Positions 22,047 to 36,800 of a stretch of 64,000 nt of DNA are shown here, piece after piece. Numbering within the stretch: position 1 is the first letter of the stretch; every line of letters starts with the position of its first letter. The stretch lies in contig OX388346.1 in the NCBI GenBank assembly GCA_947579665.1, forward strand, positions 87,670,615 to 87,734,614, in the 5' to 3' direction. This stretch comes from Sympetrum striolatum. Taxonomy: Eukaryota; Arthropoda; Insecta; Odonata; Libellulidae. The translations under genes were made by a program, and so were the position numbers. Below the pieces are notes generated by a model that did no database searches, was not told where the DNA came from, and saw nothing but the letters and a program-made list of their open reading frames with translations.

Positions 22047-22145
22047 CTGCTGGGGTTCAATGAACATAGGTACGGCATTGCTGAGTCCCACATTAAGTTG
22101 ACCTCAGCTAATGCAAACTTACGATTTTCATGTGCGTGCTCATAG
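22047..22145 (+). other. Exon-like island, plus strand (U2)
   Basis: Follows a very good acceptor 'aatttttctgtccccag' and is open to TAG at 22143-22145: LLGFNEHRYGIAESHIKLTS, then ANANLRF. The minus strand of the same island also has a consensus donor GTAAGT, so the direction is ambiguous. Conserved in U1-U8. Product not recognised. Confidence 0.3.
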
Positions 22146-22331
22146 GAGTTTTTTGCTTTTGTTTACCATCTGTTTCTAATGCCGTCCATGGTTATTGTAT
22201 CTCTGCTGCTACTAGAGCTTCAAATGCACTCAAATATTTATTATAATTTTCAAACTTTGGATTATGTTTTACCATAAAGCTAGTTTAGTTTGGTTATCAC
22301 ACGTTCATTGACTATATAGAAATTTGCTTAC

Positions 22332-22393
22332 CTTTCCGGATCATTGGTGACCGAAATCCACTGTTTTTCCATAGTAGTCAGCATCGAACACAT
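22332..22393 (-). other. Candidate first coding exon, minus strand (U2)
   Basis: ATG at 22393 gives MCSMLTTMEKQWISVTNDPE and ends with two bases before a strong donor AAAG|GTAAGC at 22331. The next piece at 21819 starts with the base that completes Arg. The sequence just upstream is A-rich, arguing against an acceptor and for a first exon. It is conserved in U1-U7 apart from single changes. In the U8 edge the donor is lost and the peptide altered (MEKEWMSVNNN). Confidence 0.35.
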
Positions 22394-22654
22394 GACACTG
22401 AAGCTAAAGATCGTTTTTTTTTTTCTTGGTTAAATGTTCTGGCCAGTACATTGAAAAAATTTCAAGTCAGTGACACTTATGAATTATGGTTACAATTTTA
22501 ATCCCCTATGAATGAATGAGTCATTGAATGTAAAATTAGGTATAATTTGAGAAACATCTATATGTAATAGATAGGAGATGGATTATCAGATATAACTTTA
22601 ATTTGTAAGCATCATAAAGTCATTTTTTATACACCACTTTGTGCTACCAGTGCC

Positions 22655-22870
22655 TCAATGAGGCCATGGCAGTGGACGATGATGCACAGTCGGACGAGAC
22701 CACACTTGCCCTTGCACACAAAGTTCCCAAAATGGCCTGTGGAAAAATTACTACTAATTCGTCGACCCATAACCTTATGCCCAAAGAAGTGTGGAGCTTG
22801 TGTTAAAAATATAATGTACTCGAACCAAACTAGCTGGGCATACTCTATGCTCCGAAGGACTGGATACACG
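22655..22870. other. GC-richer island open on both strands (U2)
   Basis: Plus strand: after 'tttgtgctaccag' it reads CLNEAMAVDDDAQSDE, then HKVPKMACGKITTNSS, to a stop at 22804. Minus strand: after 'cgtgtatccag' it reads IEYAQLVWFEYIIF, then NFVCKGKCGLVRL. Comparison with U0 shows changes without third-position bias and a stop in the minus frame there. Neither strand shows clear selection. Confidence 0.3.
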
Positions 22871-23889
22871 AAGAATATATTTCAATGAATTTCTATGAAC
22901 CTATTATATTTCCATAGGAAGTTCTATTGGAAATGGATACGTTGCCAATAAAGAATAGCAATTACACACCTGAAAAAGAATAATATTAATAAATAACTGA
23001 TGAACATTTTAAAACTTAGGTCTCATATTTTTCCTTCAATAGATAATTAGCAACTTCCCTTTGATCAGTATTTCATGAATAACTCCTAAACAATCAGTTA
23101 TACAAAAATATCTTTTACACAAAAGTTATATTAAATTGCATTTTCTAAAACTTTTATAAATAATTGTATATACCTAAGTATCAGATTAATGGAGATATTT
23201 TGCAAAAATCAGAAACGAGCCTCGAAAAGTAGAGCTCCACTTCCAGCTAACCGATTTAAACCAGAAACTAATCAACTCTAACGACACCAACCAAAGTACT
23301 ATATATTAAATTTGACATTGATAAAACACATAGTTTTCATATTAAAGTGCCCACAAAGTACATAATCAGCTTCTTCCAGTTTATCGGTATTTCATATAAT
23401 AATAAAATATGTTCAATACAGCAGTTATAGAAAATTACATTTTCTAAAACAATAGTATCTAAATATATATCATTTTTTTGAGATATTTCACAAAAAAGGA
23501 AATTTGCTTCCAAGAATAATAAAGCTCAACTTCCAAGTAAACCATTTGCTCCAAAAAATTATCAACTCTGTCAGCACACCACAGTATATATGTGAAATTA
23601 GGTACTGTTAGGGCTAATAGTTTTCACGTTAGAGCGCCCACAAGCACACACACACACACTCACACACAGACGCAGACATCCTTCCAATAATTGTCAGAAC
23701 GTATAATAGGGACCCCAAAACATGTATTTCGGTTGAAATCTCGTAGTCAAATTTTTTCATGAAAACATTACTTTTCATATACTATGAATATAGACAAAGT
23801 AAAAATCCAATTAGTATGAAGGAATTGACCCTTAAATACATTGTATATTGTTTGTGTGCAATAACAAAAGTGTAAAATCTTCTACCGAT

Positions 23890-26800
23890 ATTCAAAGAGT
23901 GTAAACAATTTTGGTTACAGACCACCCATTGCCATTTTACACTTCCATTATTTCATTGAATTTAAGAAAAAGAAATCCAACAAAGCAAACCAAAAGACAG
24001 CTTAAATGTAAAGTAACCACAAGGATGATCATTGAAATAAATCAGATTTCCAGAAATACATCCCACAAACTTATTCCATGATCTCATTTTGGAAATATCC
24101 CTATAACTATAATAAAATCTGCTAGTTAAGATGGCAGACATTGGCTGACTCAAGCAAATTGACGAAATAGTATTGCAACCTGTATAACAGAACATATTGA
24201 CAGTAATTGCAATATTATATCAAAATATATATTATTACTCAAATAAGACATGAAATATATATAAAAAATTATAAACTCCACAGAATATTATGATCATGTA
24301 TCCCCAAATCTAGCATAGAGCAATGTGAAAGGAAAAGCCGGAGCAGAGATATTTTGAAAGGAGAGGATTTAACAGTACTTCAACAGAACGAACGGAAAAC
24401 CACAACAATTCAACAGAGGCAAACTGGAGCAAGAGCATATGAAAAAATTCCAGATTTTTCCCATCGTACCATCTAAATCCAGTGTATCATACTTGAAACC
24501 AAATTAACTTATCATTACCGATTAAAAACATAAATTGACATGATATAACACCATTGAAACTCGATCAAAGAAATAATTAGGTCTTGCGTTGTATTGGAAA
24601 ACTTAGGGACGCATCTAAAAACAATGAATTGAAAACAATATATATAATAATATCTTACTCTCCAGCCACCCTTAAAGCACTCAGTGGCTGCCGTTATACT
24701 TCCCTCGCCCAAAACAGGAGCCGTCAAGAGGCCTCGTACATTCTTCCAATGAATGTCTCCGCAACTTGGTTTCTCTCTTAAGCAACTGTCCCATACTGTA
24801 GACTGTAGTGGTCCATTTCCACCATTCTCCACTTTACTCCCAAGCTGCAGCACTCTGGGGCTTCTGGTATTATTTGTGGAACATTCAGTGCTTACTCTAT
24901 ATAGGAATAATAGGACAAACACATAATATATGTATTATAATTATAAATGCCAATTTAAATTCCAGTAATAGCAGCAGATCATATTAGATGATTACAAAGC
25001 AATTAAACAGGGAAATTACAATTTTGGATGCATAGTGCTAAACCTATATTGAAATGAGGATCTATTATATGTTAAAGAGTTACCTTAGATTATTCAAGAG
25101 GAGAGCCTGCACGAACCTTCCCAAACTAACCTATAGTATCTGGTTCATCGATTTCTACCACATCACAGCTTTGTATTAGGTGATGGTTATTAAGTCAAGA
25201 TCATTAGGTACAGAATGACTTATCTTGCCAAAGCAATTTAGAATGTGCTGCTATTCCTAAGCATTTTACAATTTTTCTCTTCCACAGGATGGTTTAGGAG
25301 GAGATTTTGAAGTAGGTACACCAGTAAACCTATATCAATAAGATATTTATTAGCTCCCCATTCCTGAAAAGTTAGAAAGGAGACAATGAATATTCAATTA
25401 AAAAATACTTATCAAAAAAGTATTATTTTCTAATGATAATCAGATACCTAGACTTAAAAAATATATTCTAAAATCTTAACAAAAACATACCTTATTTTTT
25501 CATCACCAATTGGAAAGGCTTGGAATCACTGCATCCAAGGATAGTCTTGATTAAGATGCCTTCTTCAAAGCGCATCGATTATAAAAACATTTCACTCAAC
25601 ATGAGAGGTCAGATCAGACCCTCTACATGAAATCTTCAAGTTTTAGTCCCATAATGGGCAGAACTTCTCTATCAAGAGAGACAAAATGCCTCTCGGTGAC
25701 GAGAATTGTATCTGCAAATGGTATCTCTCTTTTGATAGCTACCAGAAAGTCTTGAAGGGCAAAACATCTCAATCGGAATCCTGATCGTCGATGAGATTAT
25801 TATTTTGCCAAAGGTAGCTTTCTATTGAGTGATACCATGAGGTACACAGACCCTCTTTCCATGGGCAGAACCTCTCAAACAGGAGAGGCGTTACACCTCC
25901 CCTGAAGAGAACTGTATTCTGAAAATGGTACCTTACATTTGAGAGCTACCCCGTGGTACCCAGACCCACTCGATGGGCAGAATCTCTCGACCTGGAGGAG
26001 GCATCACACCACTCCATAGTGAGAATTTTATTCTGCTAGGGTAGCTCTCTTTTGAAGTTACCAGAACACCAGAAGACCTCTCAGCAGGAAGGTTTACGTG
26101 GGGATTTTAAGGTAGGTTTACCAGTAGACCTTTATCAATAATGTATCCAGAACACCAGAAGATCTCTCCATATGGGTACCTATAAAACAATAGTTTTTAA
26201 TTATGGTCTTAAAATAATTGAATTATTTTGTCCAATTTTATTTAGATATTTCCAAAATATTCTAGGCTTAAACCTATTTACTCTAAAATTTGTAACCCTA
26301 TGTTGATTCATTACCTCAAAAGTCCTGTTAATATATTGAAGAAGTAGTCAGTTTTCCCTGTGCCTATCCAACAACATCCAAAGGATTCTAATTTTTCTGT
26401 CCCCAGCTGCTGGGGTTCAATGAACATAGGTACGGCATTGCTGAGTCCCACATTAAGTTGACCTCAGCTAATGCAAACTTACGATTTTCATGTGCGTGCT
26501 CATAGGAGTTTTTTGCTTTTGTTTACCATCTGTTTCTAATGCCGTCCATGGTTATTGTATCTCTGCTGCTACTAGAGCTTCAAATGCACTCAAATATTTA
26601 TTATAATTTTCAAACTTTGGATTATGTTTTACCATAAAGCTAGTTTAGTTTGGTTATCACACGTTCATTGACTATATAGAAATTTGCTTACCTTTCCGGA
26701 TCATTGGTGACCGAAATCCACTGTTTTTCCATAGTAGTCAGCATCGAACACATGACACTGAAGCTAAAGATCGTTTTTTTTTTTCTTGGTTAAATGTTCT

Positions 26801-28249
26801 GGCCAGTACATTGAAAAAATTTCAAGTCAGTGACACTTATGAATTATGGTTACAATTTTAATCCCCTATGAATGAATGAGTCATTGAATGTAAAATTAGG
26901 TATAATTTGAGAAACATCTATATGTAATAGATAGGAGATGGATTATCAGATATAACTTTAATTTGTAAGCATCATAAAGTCATTTTTTATACACCACTTT
27001 GTGCTACCAGTGCCTCAATGAGGCCATGGCAGTGGACGATGATGCACAGTCAGACGAGACCACACTTGCCCTTGCACACAAAGTTCCCAAAATGGCCTGT
27101 GGAAAAATTACTACTAATTCGTCGACCCATAACCTTATGCCCAAAGAAGTGTGGAGCTTGTGTTAAAAATATAATGTACTCGAACCAAACTAGCTGGGCA
27201 TACTCTATGCTCCGAAGGACTGGATACACGAAGAATATATTTCAATGAATTTCTATGAACCTATTATATTTCCATAGGAAGTTCTATTGGAAATGGATAC
27301 GTTGCCAATAAAGAATAGCAATTACACACCTGAAAAAGAATAATATTAATAAATAACTGATGAACATTTTAAAACTTAGGTCTCATATTTTTCCTTCAAT
27401 AGATAATTAGCAACTTCCCTTTGATCAGTATTTCATGAATAACTCCTAAACAATCAGTTATACAAAAATATCTTTTACACAAAAGTTATATTAAATTGCA
27501 TTTTCTAAAACTTTTATAAATAATTGTATATACCTAAGTATCAGATTAATGGAGATATTTTGCAAAAATCAGAAACGAGCCTCGAAAAGTAGAGCTCCAC
27601 TTCCAGCTAACCGATTTAAACCAGAAACTAATCAACTCTAACGACACCAACCAAAGTACTATATATTAAATTTGACATTGATAAAACACATAGTTTTCAT
27701 ATTAAAGTGCCCACAAAGTACATAATCAGCTTCTTCCAGTTTATCGGTATTTCATATAATAATAAAATATGTTCAATACAGCAGTTATAGAAAATTACAT
27801 TTTCTAAAACAATAGTATCTAAATATATATCATTTTTTTGAGATATTTCACAAAAAAGGAAATTTGCTTCCAAGAATAATAAAGCTCAACTTCCAAGTAA
27901 ACCATTTGCTCCAAAAAATTATCAACTCTGTCAGCACACCACAGTATATATGTGAAATTAGGTACTGTTAGGGCTAATAGTTTTCACGTTAGAGCGCCCA
28001 CAAGCACACACACACACACTCACACACAGACGCAGACATCCTTCCAATAATTGTCAGAACGTATAATAGGGACCCCAAAACATGTATTTCGGTTGAAATC
28101 TCGTAGTCAAATTTTTTCATGAAAACATTACTTTTCATATACTATGAATATAGACAAAGTAAAAATCCAATTAGTATGAAGGAATTGACCCTTAAATACA
28201 TTGTATATTGTTTGTGTGCAATAACAAAAGTGTAAAATCTTCTACCGAT
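23890..28249 (+). repeat. Tandem unit U3 (4,360 bp)
   Basis: Nearly identical to U2, with which it shares 'gatgagattatta' (25790), 'caaagaagtgtgg' (27145) and 'aataattgtcagaac' (~28047). A private C-to-A type change gives 'cagtcagacgag' at ~27048. U2 and U3 appear to be the product of a recent local duplication or conversion. Confidence 0.9.
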
Positions 28250-31200
28250 ATTCAAAGAGTGTAAACAATTTTGGTTACAGACCACCCATTGCCATTTTAC
28301 ACTTCCATTATTTCATTGAATTTAAGAAAAAGAAATCCAACAAAGCAAACCAAAAGACAGCTTAAATGTAAAGTAACCACAAGGATGATCATTGAAATAA
28401 ATCAGATTTCCAGAAATACATCCCACAAACTTATTCCATGATCTCATTTTGGAAATATCCCTATAACTATAATAAAATCTGCTAGTTAAGATGGCAGACA
28501 TTGGCTGACTCAAGCAAATTGACGAAATAGTATTGCAACCTGTATAACAGAACATATTGACAGTAATTGCAATATTATATCAAAATATATATTATTACTC
28601 AAATAAGACATGAAATATATATAAAAAATTATAAACTCCACAGAATATTATGATCATGTATCCCCAAATCTAGCATAGAGCAATGTGAAAGGAAAAGCCG
28701 GAGCAGAGATATTTTGAAAGGAGAGGATTTAACAGTACTTCAACAGAACGAACGGAAAACCACAACAATTCAACAGAGGCAAACTGGAGCAAGAGCATAT
28801 GAAAAAATTCCAGATTTTTCCCATCGTACCATCTAAATCCAGTGTATCATACTTGAAACCAAATTAACTTATCATTACCGATTAAAAACATAAATTGACA
28901 TGATATAACACCATTGAAACTCGATCAAAGAAATAATTAGGTCTTGCGTTGTATTGGAAAACTTAGGGACGCATCTAAAAACAATGAATTGAAAACAATA
29001 TATATAATAATATCTTACTCTCCAGCCACCCTTAAAGCACTCAGTGGCTGCCGTTATACTTCCCTCGCCCAAAACAGGAGCCGTCAAGAGGCCTCGTACA
29101 TTCTTCCAATGAATGTCTCCGCAACTTGGTTTCTCTCTTAAGCAACTGTCCCATACTGTAGACTGTAGTGGTCCATTTCCACCATTCTCCACTTTACTCC
29201 CAAGCTGCAGCACTCTGGGGCTTCTGGTATTATTTGTGGAACATTCAGTGCTTACTCTATATAGGAATAATAGGACAAACACATAATATATGTATTATAA
29301 TTATAAATGCCAATTTAAATTCCAGTAATAGCAGCAGATCATATTAGATGATTACAAAGCAATTAAACAGGGAAATTACAATTTTGGATGCATAGTGCTA
29401 AACCTATATTGAAATGAGGATCTATTATATGTTAAAGAGTTACCTTAGATTATTCAAGAGGAGAGCCTGCACGAACCTTCCCAAACTAACCTATAGTATC
29501 TGGTTCATCGATTTCTACCACGTCACAGCTTTGTATTAGGTGATGGTTATTAAGTCAAGATCATTAGGTACAGAATGACTTATCTTGCCAAAGCAATTTA
29601 GAATGTGCTGCTATTCCTAAGCATTTTACAATTTTTCTCTTCCACAGGATGGTTTAGGAGGAGATTTTGAAGTAGGTACACCAGTAAACCTATATCAATA
29701 AGATATTTATTAGCTCCCCATTCCTGAAAAGTTAGAAAGGAGACAATGAATATTCAATTAAAAAATACTTATCAAGAAAGTATTATTTTCTAATGATAAT
29801 CAGATACCTAGACTTAAAAAATATATTCTAAAATCTTAACAAAAACATACCTTATTTTTTCATCACCAATTGGAAAGGCTTGGAATCACTGCATCCAAGG
29901 ATAGTCTTGATTAAGATGCCTTCTTCAAAGCGCATCGATTATAAAAACATTTCACTCAACATGAGAGGTCAGATCAGACCCTCTACATGAAATCTTCAAG
30001 TTTTAGTCCCATAATGGGCAGAACTTCTCTATCAAGAGAGACAAAATGCCTCTCGGTGACGAGAATTGTATCTGCAAATGGTATCTCTCTTTTGATAGCT
30101 ACCAGAAAGTCTTGAAGGGCAAAACATCTCAATCGGAATCCTGATCGTCGATGAGAATATTATTTTGCCAAAGGTAGCTTTCTATTGAGTGATACCATGA
30201 GGTACACAGACCCTCTTTCCATGGGCAGAACCTCTCAAACAGGAGAGGCGTTACACCTCCCCTGAAGAGAACTGTATTCTGAAAATGGTACCTTACATTT
30301 GAGAGCTACCCCGTGGTACCCAGACCCACTCGATGGGCAGAATCTCTCGACCTGGAGGAGGCATCACACCACTCCATAGTGAGAATTTTATTCTGCTAGG
30401 GTAGCTCTCTTTTGAAGTTACCAGAACACCAGAAGACCTCTCAGCAGGAAGGTTTACGTGGGGATTTTAAGGTAGGTTTACCAGTAGACCTTTATCAATA
30501 ATGTTTCCAGAACACCAGAAGATCTCTCCATATGGGTACCTATAAAACAATAGTTTTTAATTATGGTCTTAAAATAATTGAATTATTTTGTCCAATTTTA
30601 TTTAGATATTTCCAAAATATTCTAGGCTTAAACCTATTTACTCTAAAATTTGTAACCCTATGTTGATTCATTACCTCAAAAGTCCTGTTAATATATTGAA
30701 GAAGTAGTCAGTTTTCCCTGTGCCTATCCAACAACAATCAAAGGTTTCTAATTTTTCTGTCCCCAGCTGCTGGGGTTCAATGAACATAGGTACGGCATTG
30801 CTGAGTCCCACATTAAGTAAACCTCAGCTAATGCAAACTTACGATTTTCATCTGCGTGCTCATAGGAGTTTTTTGCTTTTGTTTACCATCTGTTTCTAAT
30901 GCCGTCTATGGTTATTGTATCTCTGCTGCTACTAGAGCTTCAAATGCACTCAAATATTTATTATAATTTTCAAACTTTGGATTATGTTTTACCATAAAGC
31001 TAGTTTAGTTTGGTTATCACACGTTCATTGACTATATAGAAATTTGCTTACCTTTCCGGATCATTGGTGACCGAAATCCACTGTTTTTCCATAGTAGTCA
31101 GCATCGAACACATGACACTGAAGCTAAAGATCGTTTTTTTTTTTTCCTGGTTAAATGTTCTGGCCAGTACATTGAAAAAATTTCAAGTCAGTGACACTTA

Positions 31201-32610
31201 TGAATTATGGTTACAATTTTAATCCCCTATGAATGAATGAGTCATTGAATGTAAAATTAGGTATAATTTGAGAAACATCTATATGTAATAGATAGGAGAT
31301 GGATTATCAGATATAACTTTAATTTGTAAGCATCATAAAGTCATTTTTTATACACCACTTTGTGCTACCAGTGCCTCAATGAGGCCATGGCAGTGGACGA
31401 TGATGCACAGTCGGACGAGACCACACTTGCCCTTGCACACAAAGTTCCCAAAATGGCCTGTGGAAAAATTACTACTAATTCGTCGACCCATAACCTTATG
31501 CCCAAAGCAGTGTGGAGCTTGTGTTAAAAATATAATGTACTCGAACCAAACTAGCTGGGCATACTCTATGCTCCGAAGGACTGGATACACGAAGAATATA
31601 TTTCAATGAATTTCTATGAACCTATTATATTTCCATAGGAAGTTCTATTGGAAATGGATACGTTGCCAATAAAGAATAGCAATTACACACCTGAAAAAGA
31701 ATAATATTAATAAATAACTGATGAACATTTTAAAACTTAGGTCTCATATTTTTCCTTCAGTAGATAATTAGCAACTTCCCTTTGATCAGTATTTCATGAA
31801 TAACTCCTAAACAATCAGTTATACAAAAATATCTTTCACACAAAAGTTATATTAAATTGCATTTTCTAAAACTTTTATAAATAATTGTATATACCTAAGT
31901 ATCAGATTAATGGAGATATTTTGCAAAAATCAGAAACGAGCCTCGAAAAGTAGAGCTCGACTTCCAGCTAACCGATTTAAACCAGAAACTAATCAACTCT
32001 AACGACACCAACCAAAGTACTATATATTAAATTTGACATTGATAAAACACATAGTTTTCATATTAAAGTGCCCACAAAGTACATAATCAGCTTCTTCCAG
32101 TTTATCGGTATTTCATATAATAATAAAATATGTTCAATACAGCAGTTATAGAAAATTACATTTTCTAAAACAATAGTATCTACCTAAATATCATTTTTTT
32201 GAGATATTTCACAAAAAAGGAAATTTGCTTCCAAGAATAATAAAGCTCAACTTCCAAGTAAACCATTTGCTCCAAAAAATTATCAACTCTGTCAGCACAC
32301 CACAGTATATATGTGAAATAAGGTACTGTTAGGGCTAATAGTTTTCACGTTAGAGCGCCCACAAGCACACACACACACACTCACACACAGACGCAGACAT
32401 CCTTCCAAAAATGGTCAGAACGTATTCTAGGGACCCCAAAACATGTATTTCGGTTGAAATCTCGTAGTCAAATTTTTTCATGAAAACATTACTTTTCATA
32501 TACTATGAATATAGACAAAGTAAAAATCCAATTAGTATGAAGGAATTGACCCTAAAATACATTGTATATTGTATGTGTGCAATAACAAAAGTGTAAAATC
32601 TTCTACCGAT
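28250..32610 (+). repeat. Tandem unit U4 (4,361 bp)
   Basis: Private 'cacgtcacagc' at ~29518. It shares 'ccaacaacaatcaaagg' (~30727) and 'gtgaaataaggtac' (~32313) with U5, which links it to the HLE-bearing lineage although U4 itself has no insertion. Confidence 0.9.
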
Positions 32611-33847
32611 ATTCAAAGAGTGTAAACAATTTTGGTTACAGACCACCCATTGCCATTTTACACTTCCATTATTTCATTGAATTTAAGAAAAAGAAATCCA
32701 ACAAAGCAAACCAAAAGACAGCTTAAATGTAAAGTAACCACAAGGATGATCATTGAAATAAATCAGATTTCCAGAAATACATCCCACAAACTTATTCCAT
32801 GATCTCATTTTGGAAATATCCCTATAACTATAATAAAATCTGCTAGTTAAGATGGCAGACATTGGCTGACTCAAGCAAATTGACGAAATAGTATTGCAAC
32901 CTGTATAACAGAACATATTGACAGTAATTGCAATATTATATCAAAATATATATTATTACTCAAATAAGACATGAAATATATATAAAAAATCTGATGTGGC
33001 CAGCACATGACTTTCTCCATATATAAGATGAAAATATTTATCTACGACAGTAATTTCGAACTCTATATTCCATCTAAACTTGGTAAGATGAGTGATTAAT
33101 TTATATATTATTATCTTTTACGTCACAAACATTATAAATAATGTTTTTCGGGACATGATCGATGAAAAACGATGAAATTGGCCTTTCGCCCATAGAGTCC
33201 AGAACTCCCACTAAGTACATAATCAGCAACTTCCGGTTTATCAGTATTACATGAATAAATCCTAAACAATCAGTGATACAAAAATATGTTTCATACAAAA
33301 GTTATAGTAAATTAAATTTTCTAAAACATTTATCAAAAATAATATATACCTAAATCTCATATTTATAGAGATATTTTGAAAACCGGAAATAAGCTTTGAA
33401 GAATGAAGCTCAACTTCCGGTTGACCGATTTACTCCAAAAACTAATCAATTCTAACGACTATAATAAAAGTACTATATATGAAATTTGGTGTTGATTCGA
33501 CAAATAGTTTTCATGTTAGAGCGCCCACAAAATCCATAATCATCTTCTTCCGTTTTATCGGTATTTCACGAATAACTCCTAATTAACTGGTGATACAAAT
33601 ATATGATAAATACAAAAGTTATAGTAAATAACATTATCTAAAACTTTTATAAGCAATACAATATACGTATACATCATATTTATGGAGTTATTTTGAAAAC
33701 CGGAAATGAGCTTAAATGAACAAAGCTCGACTTCCGGTTGATCGATTTACTCCAAAAACTAATCAACTCTGACAGCACACGCCACAGTACTATATATGAA
33801 TTTTGGTATTGATACAACTAATAGTTTTCACGTTAGAGCTCCCACTG

Positions 33848-33887
<40 letters not shown>

Positions 33888-36800
33888 ACACAGACATCAT
33901 TCCGAAAATGGTCAAAACGTGTTCTAGGGACCCCAAAACATGTATTTCCGTTGAAATCTCGAAGTCGATTTTTTTCATGAAAACAATACTTTCTCTATAC
34001 TTCGTATATGGAGAAAGTAAAAATTATAAACTCCACAGAATATTATGATCATGTATCCCCAAATCTAGCATAGAGCAATGTGAAAGGAAAAGCCGGAGCA
34101 GAGATATTTTGAAAGGAGAGGATTTAACAGTACTTCAACAGAACGAACGGAAAACCACAACAATTCAACAGAGGCAAACTGGAGCAAGAGCATATGAAAA
34201 AATTCCAGATTTTTCCCATCGTACCATCTAAATCCAGTGTATCATACTTGAAACCAAATTAACTTATCATTACCGATTAAAAACATAAATTGACATGATA
34301 TAACACCATTGAAACTCGATCAAAGAAATAATTAGGTCTTGCGTTGTATTGGAAAACTTAGGGACGCATCTAAAAACAATGAATTGAAAACAATATATAT
34401 AATAATATCTTACTCTCCAGCCACCCTTAAAGCACTCAGTGGCTGCCGTTATACTTCCCTCGCCCAAAACAGGAGCCGTCAAGAGGCCTCGTACATTCTT
34501 CCAATGAATGTCTCCGCAACTTGGTTTCTCTCTTAAGCAACTGTCCCATACTGTAGACTGTAGTGGTCCATTTCCACCATTCTCCACTTTACTCCCAAGC
34601 TGCAGCACTCTGGGGCTTCTGGTATTATTTGTGGAACATTCAGTGCTTACTCTATATAGGAATAATAGGACAAACACATAATATATGTATTATAATTATA
34701 AATGCCAATGTAAATTCCAGTAATAGCAGCAGATCATATTAGATGATTACAAAGCAATTTAACAGGGAAATTACAATTTTGGATGCATAGTGCTAAACCT
34801 ATATTGAAATGAGGATCTATTATATGTTAAAGAGTTACCTTAGATTATTCAAGAGGAGAGCCTGCACGAACCTTCCCAAACTAACCTATAGTATCTGGTT
34901 CATCGATTTCTACCACATCACAGCTTTGTATTAGGTGATGGTTATTAAGTCAAGATCATTAGGTACAGAATGACTTATCTTGCCAAAGCAATTTAGAATG
35001 TGCTGCTATTCCTAAGCATTTTACAATTTTTCTCTTCCACAGGATGGTTTAGGAGGAGATTTTGAAGTAGGTACACCAGTAAACCTATATCAATAAGATA
35101 TTTATTAGCTCCCCATTCCTGAAAAGTTAGAAAGGAGACAATGAATATTCAATTAAAAAATACTTATCAAAAAAGTATTATTTTCTAATGATAATCAGAT
35201 ACCTAGACTTAAAAAATATATTCTAAAATCTTAACAAAAACATACCTTATTTTTTCATCACCAATTGGAAAGGCTTGGAATCACTGCATCCAAGGATAGT
35301 CTTGATTAAGATGCCTTCTTCAAAGCGCATCGATTATAAAAACATTTCACTCAACATGAGAGGTCAGATCAGACCCTCTACATGAAATCTTCAAGTTTTA
35401 GTCCCATAATGGGCAGAACTTCTCTATCAAGAGAGACAAAATGCCTCTCGGTGACGAGAATTGTATCTGCAAATGGTATCTCTCTTTTGATAGCTACCAG
35501 AAAGTCTTGAAGGGCAAAACATCTCAATCGGAATCCTGATCGTCGATGAGAATATTATTTTGCCAAAGGTAGCTTTCTATTGAGTGATACCATGAGGTAC
35601 ACAGACCCTCTTTCCATGGACAGAACCTCTCAAACAGGAGAGGCGTTACACCTCCCCTGAAGAGAACTGTATTCTGAAAATGGTACCTTACATTTGAGAG
35701 CTACCCCGTGGTACCCAGACCCACTCGATGGGCAGAATCTCTCGACCTGGAGGAGGCATCACACCACTCCATAGTGAGAATTTTATTCTGCTAGGGTAGC
35801 TCTCTTTTGAAGTTACCAGAACACCAGAAGACCTCTCAGCAGGAAGGTTTACGTGGGGATTTTAAGGTAGGTATACCAGTAGACCTTTATCAATAATGTA
35901 TCCAGAACACCAGAAGATCTCTCCATATGGGTACCTATAAAACAATAGTTTTCAATTATGGTCTTAAAATAATTGAATTATTTTGTCCAATTTTATTTAG
36001 ATATTTCCAAAATATTCTAGGCTTAAACCTATTTACTCTAAAATTTGTAACCCTATGTTGATTCATTACCTCAAAAGTCCTGTTAATATATTGAAGAAGT
36101 AGTCAGTTTTCCCTGTGCCTATCCAACAACAATCAAAGGTTTCTAATTTTTCTGTCCCCAGCTGCTGGGGTTCAATGAACATAGGTACGGCATTGCTGAG
36201 TCCCACATTAAGTTGACCTCAGCTAATGCAAACTTACGATTTTCATCTGCGTGCTCATAGGAGTTTTTTGCTTTTGTTTACCATCTGTTTCTAATGCCGT
36301 CTATGGTTATTGTATCTCTGCTGCTACTAGAGCTTCAAATGCACTCAAATATTTATTATAATTTTCAAACTTTGGATTATGTTTTACCATAAAGCTAGTT
36401 TAGTTTGGTTATCACACGTTCATTGACTATATAGAAATTTGCTTACCTTTCCGGATCATTGGTGACCGAAATCCACTGTTTTTCCATAGTAGTCAGCATC
36501 GAACACATGACACTGAAGCTAAAGATCGTTTTTTTTTTCTTGGTTAAATGTTCTGGCCAGTACATTGAAAAAATTTCAAGTCAGTGACACTTATGAATTA
36601 TGGTTACAATTTTAATCCCCTATGAATGAATGAGTCATTGAATGTAAAATTAGGTATAATTTGAGAAACATCTATATGTAATAGATAGGAGATGGATTAT
36701 CAGATATAACTTTAATTTGTAAGCATCATAAAGTCATTTTTTATACACCACTTTGTGCTACCAGTGCCTCAATGAGGCCATGGCAGTGGACGATGATGCA

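Larger units (their letters stand above)
19530..23889 (+). repeat. Tandem unit U2 (4,360 bp), reference unit
   Basis: Used here to describe internal structure: exon-like islands, hairpin subrepeats, a duplicated module and the truncated HLE relic. It shares private variants with U3: 'gatgagattatta' at 21430, 'caaagaagtgtgg' at 22785 and 'aataattgtcagaac' at ~23687. Confidence 0.9.
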
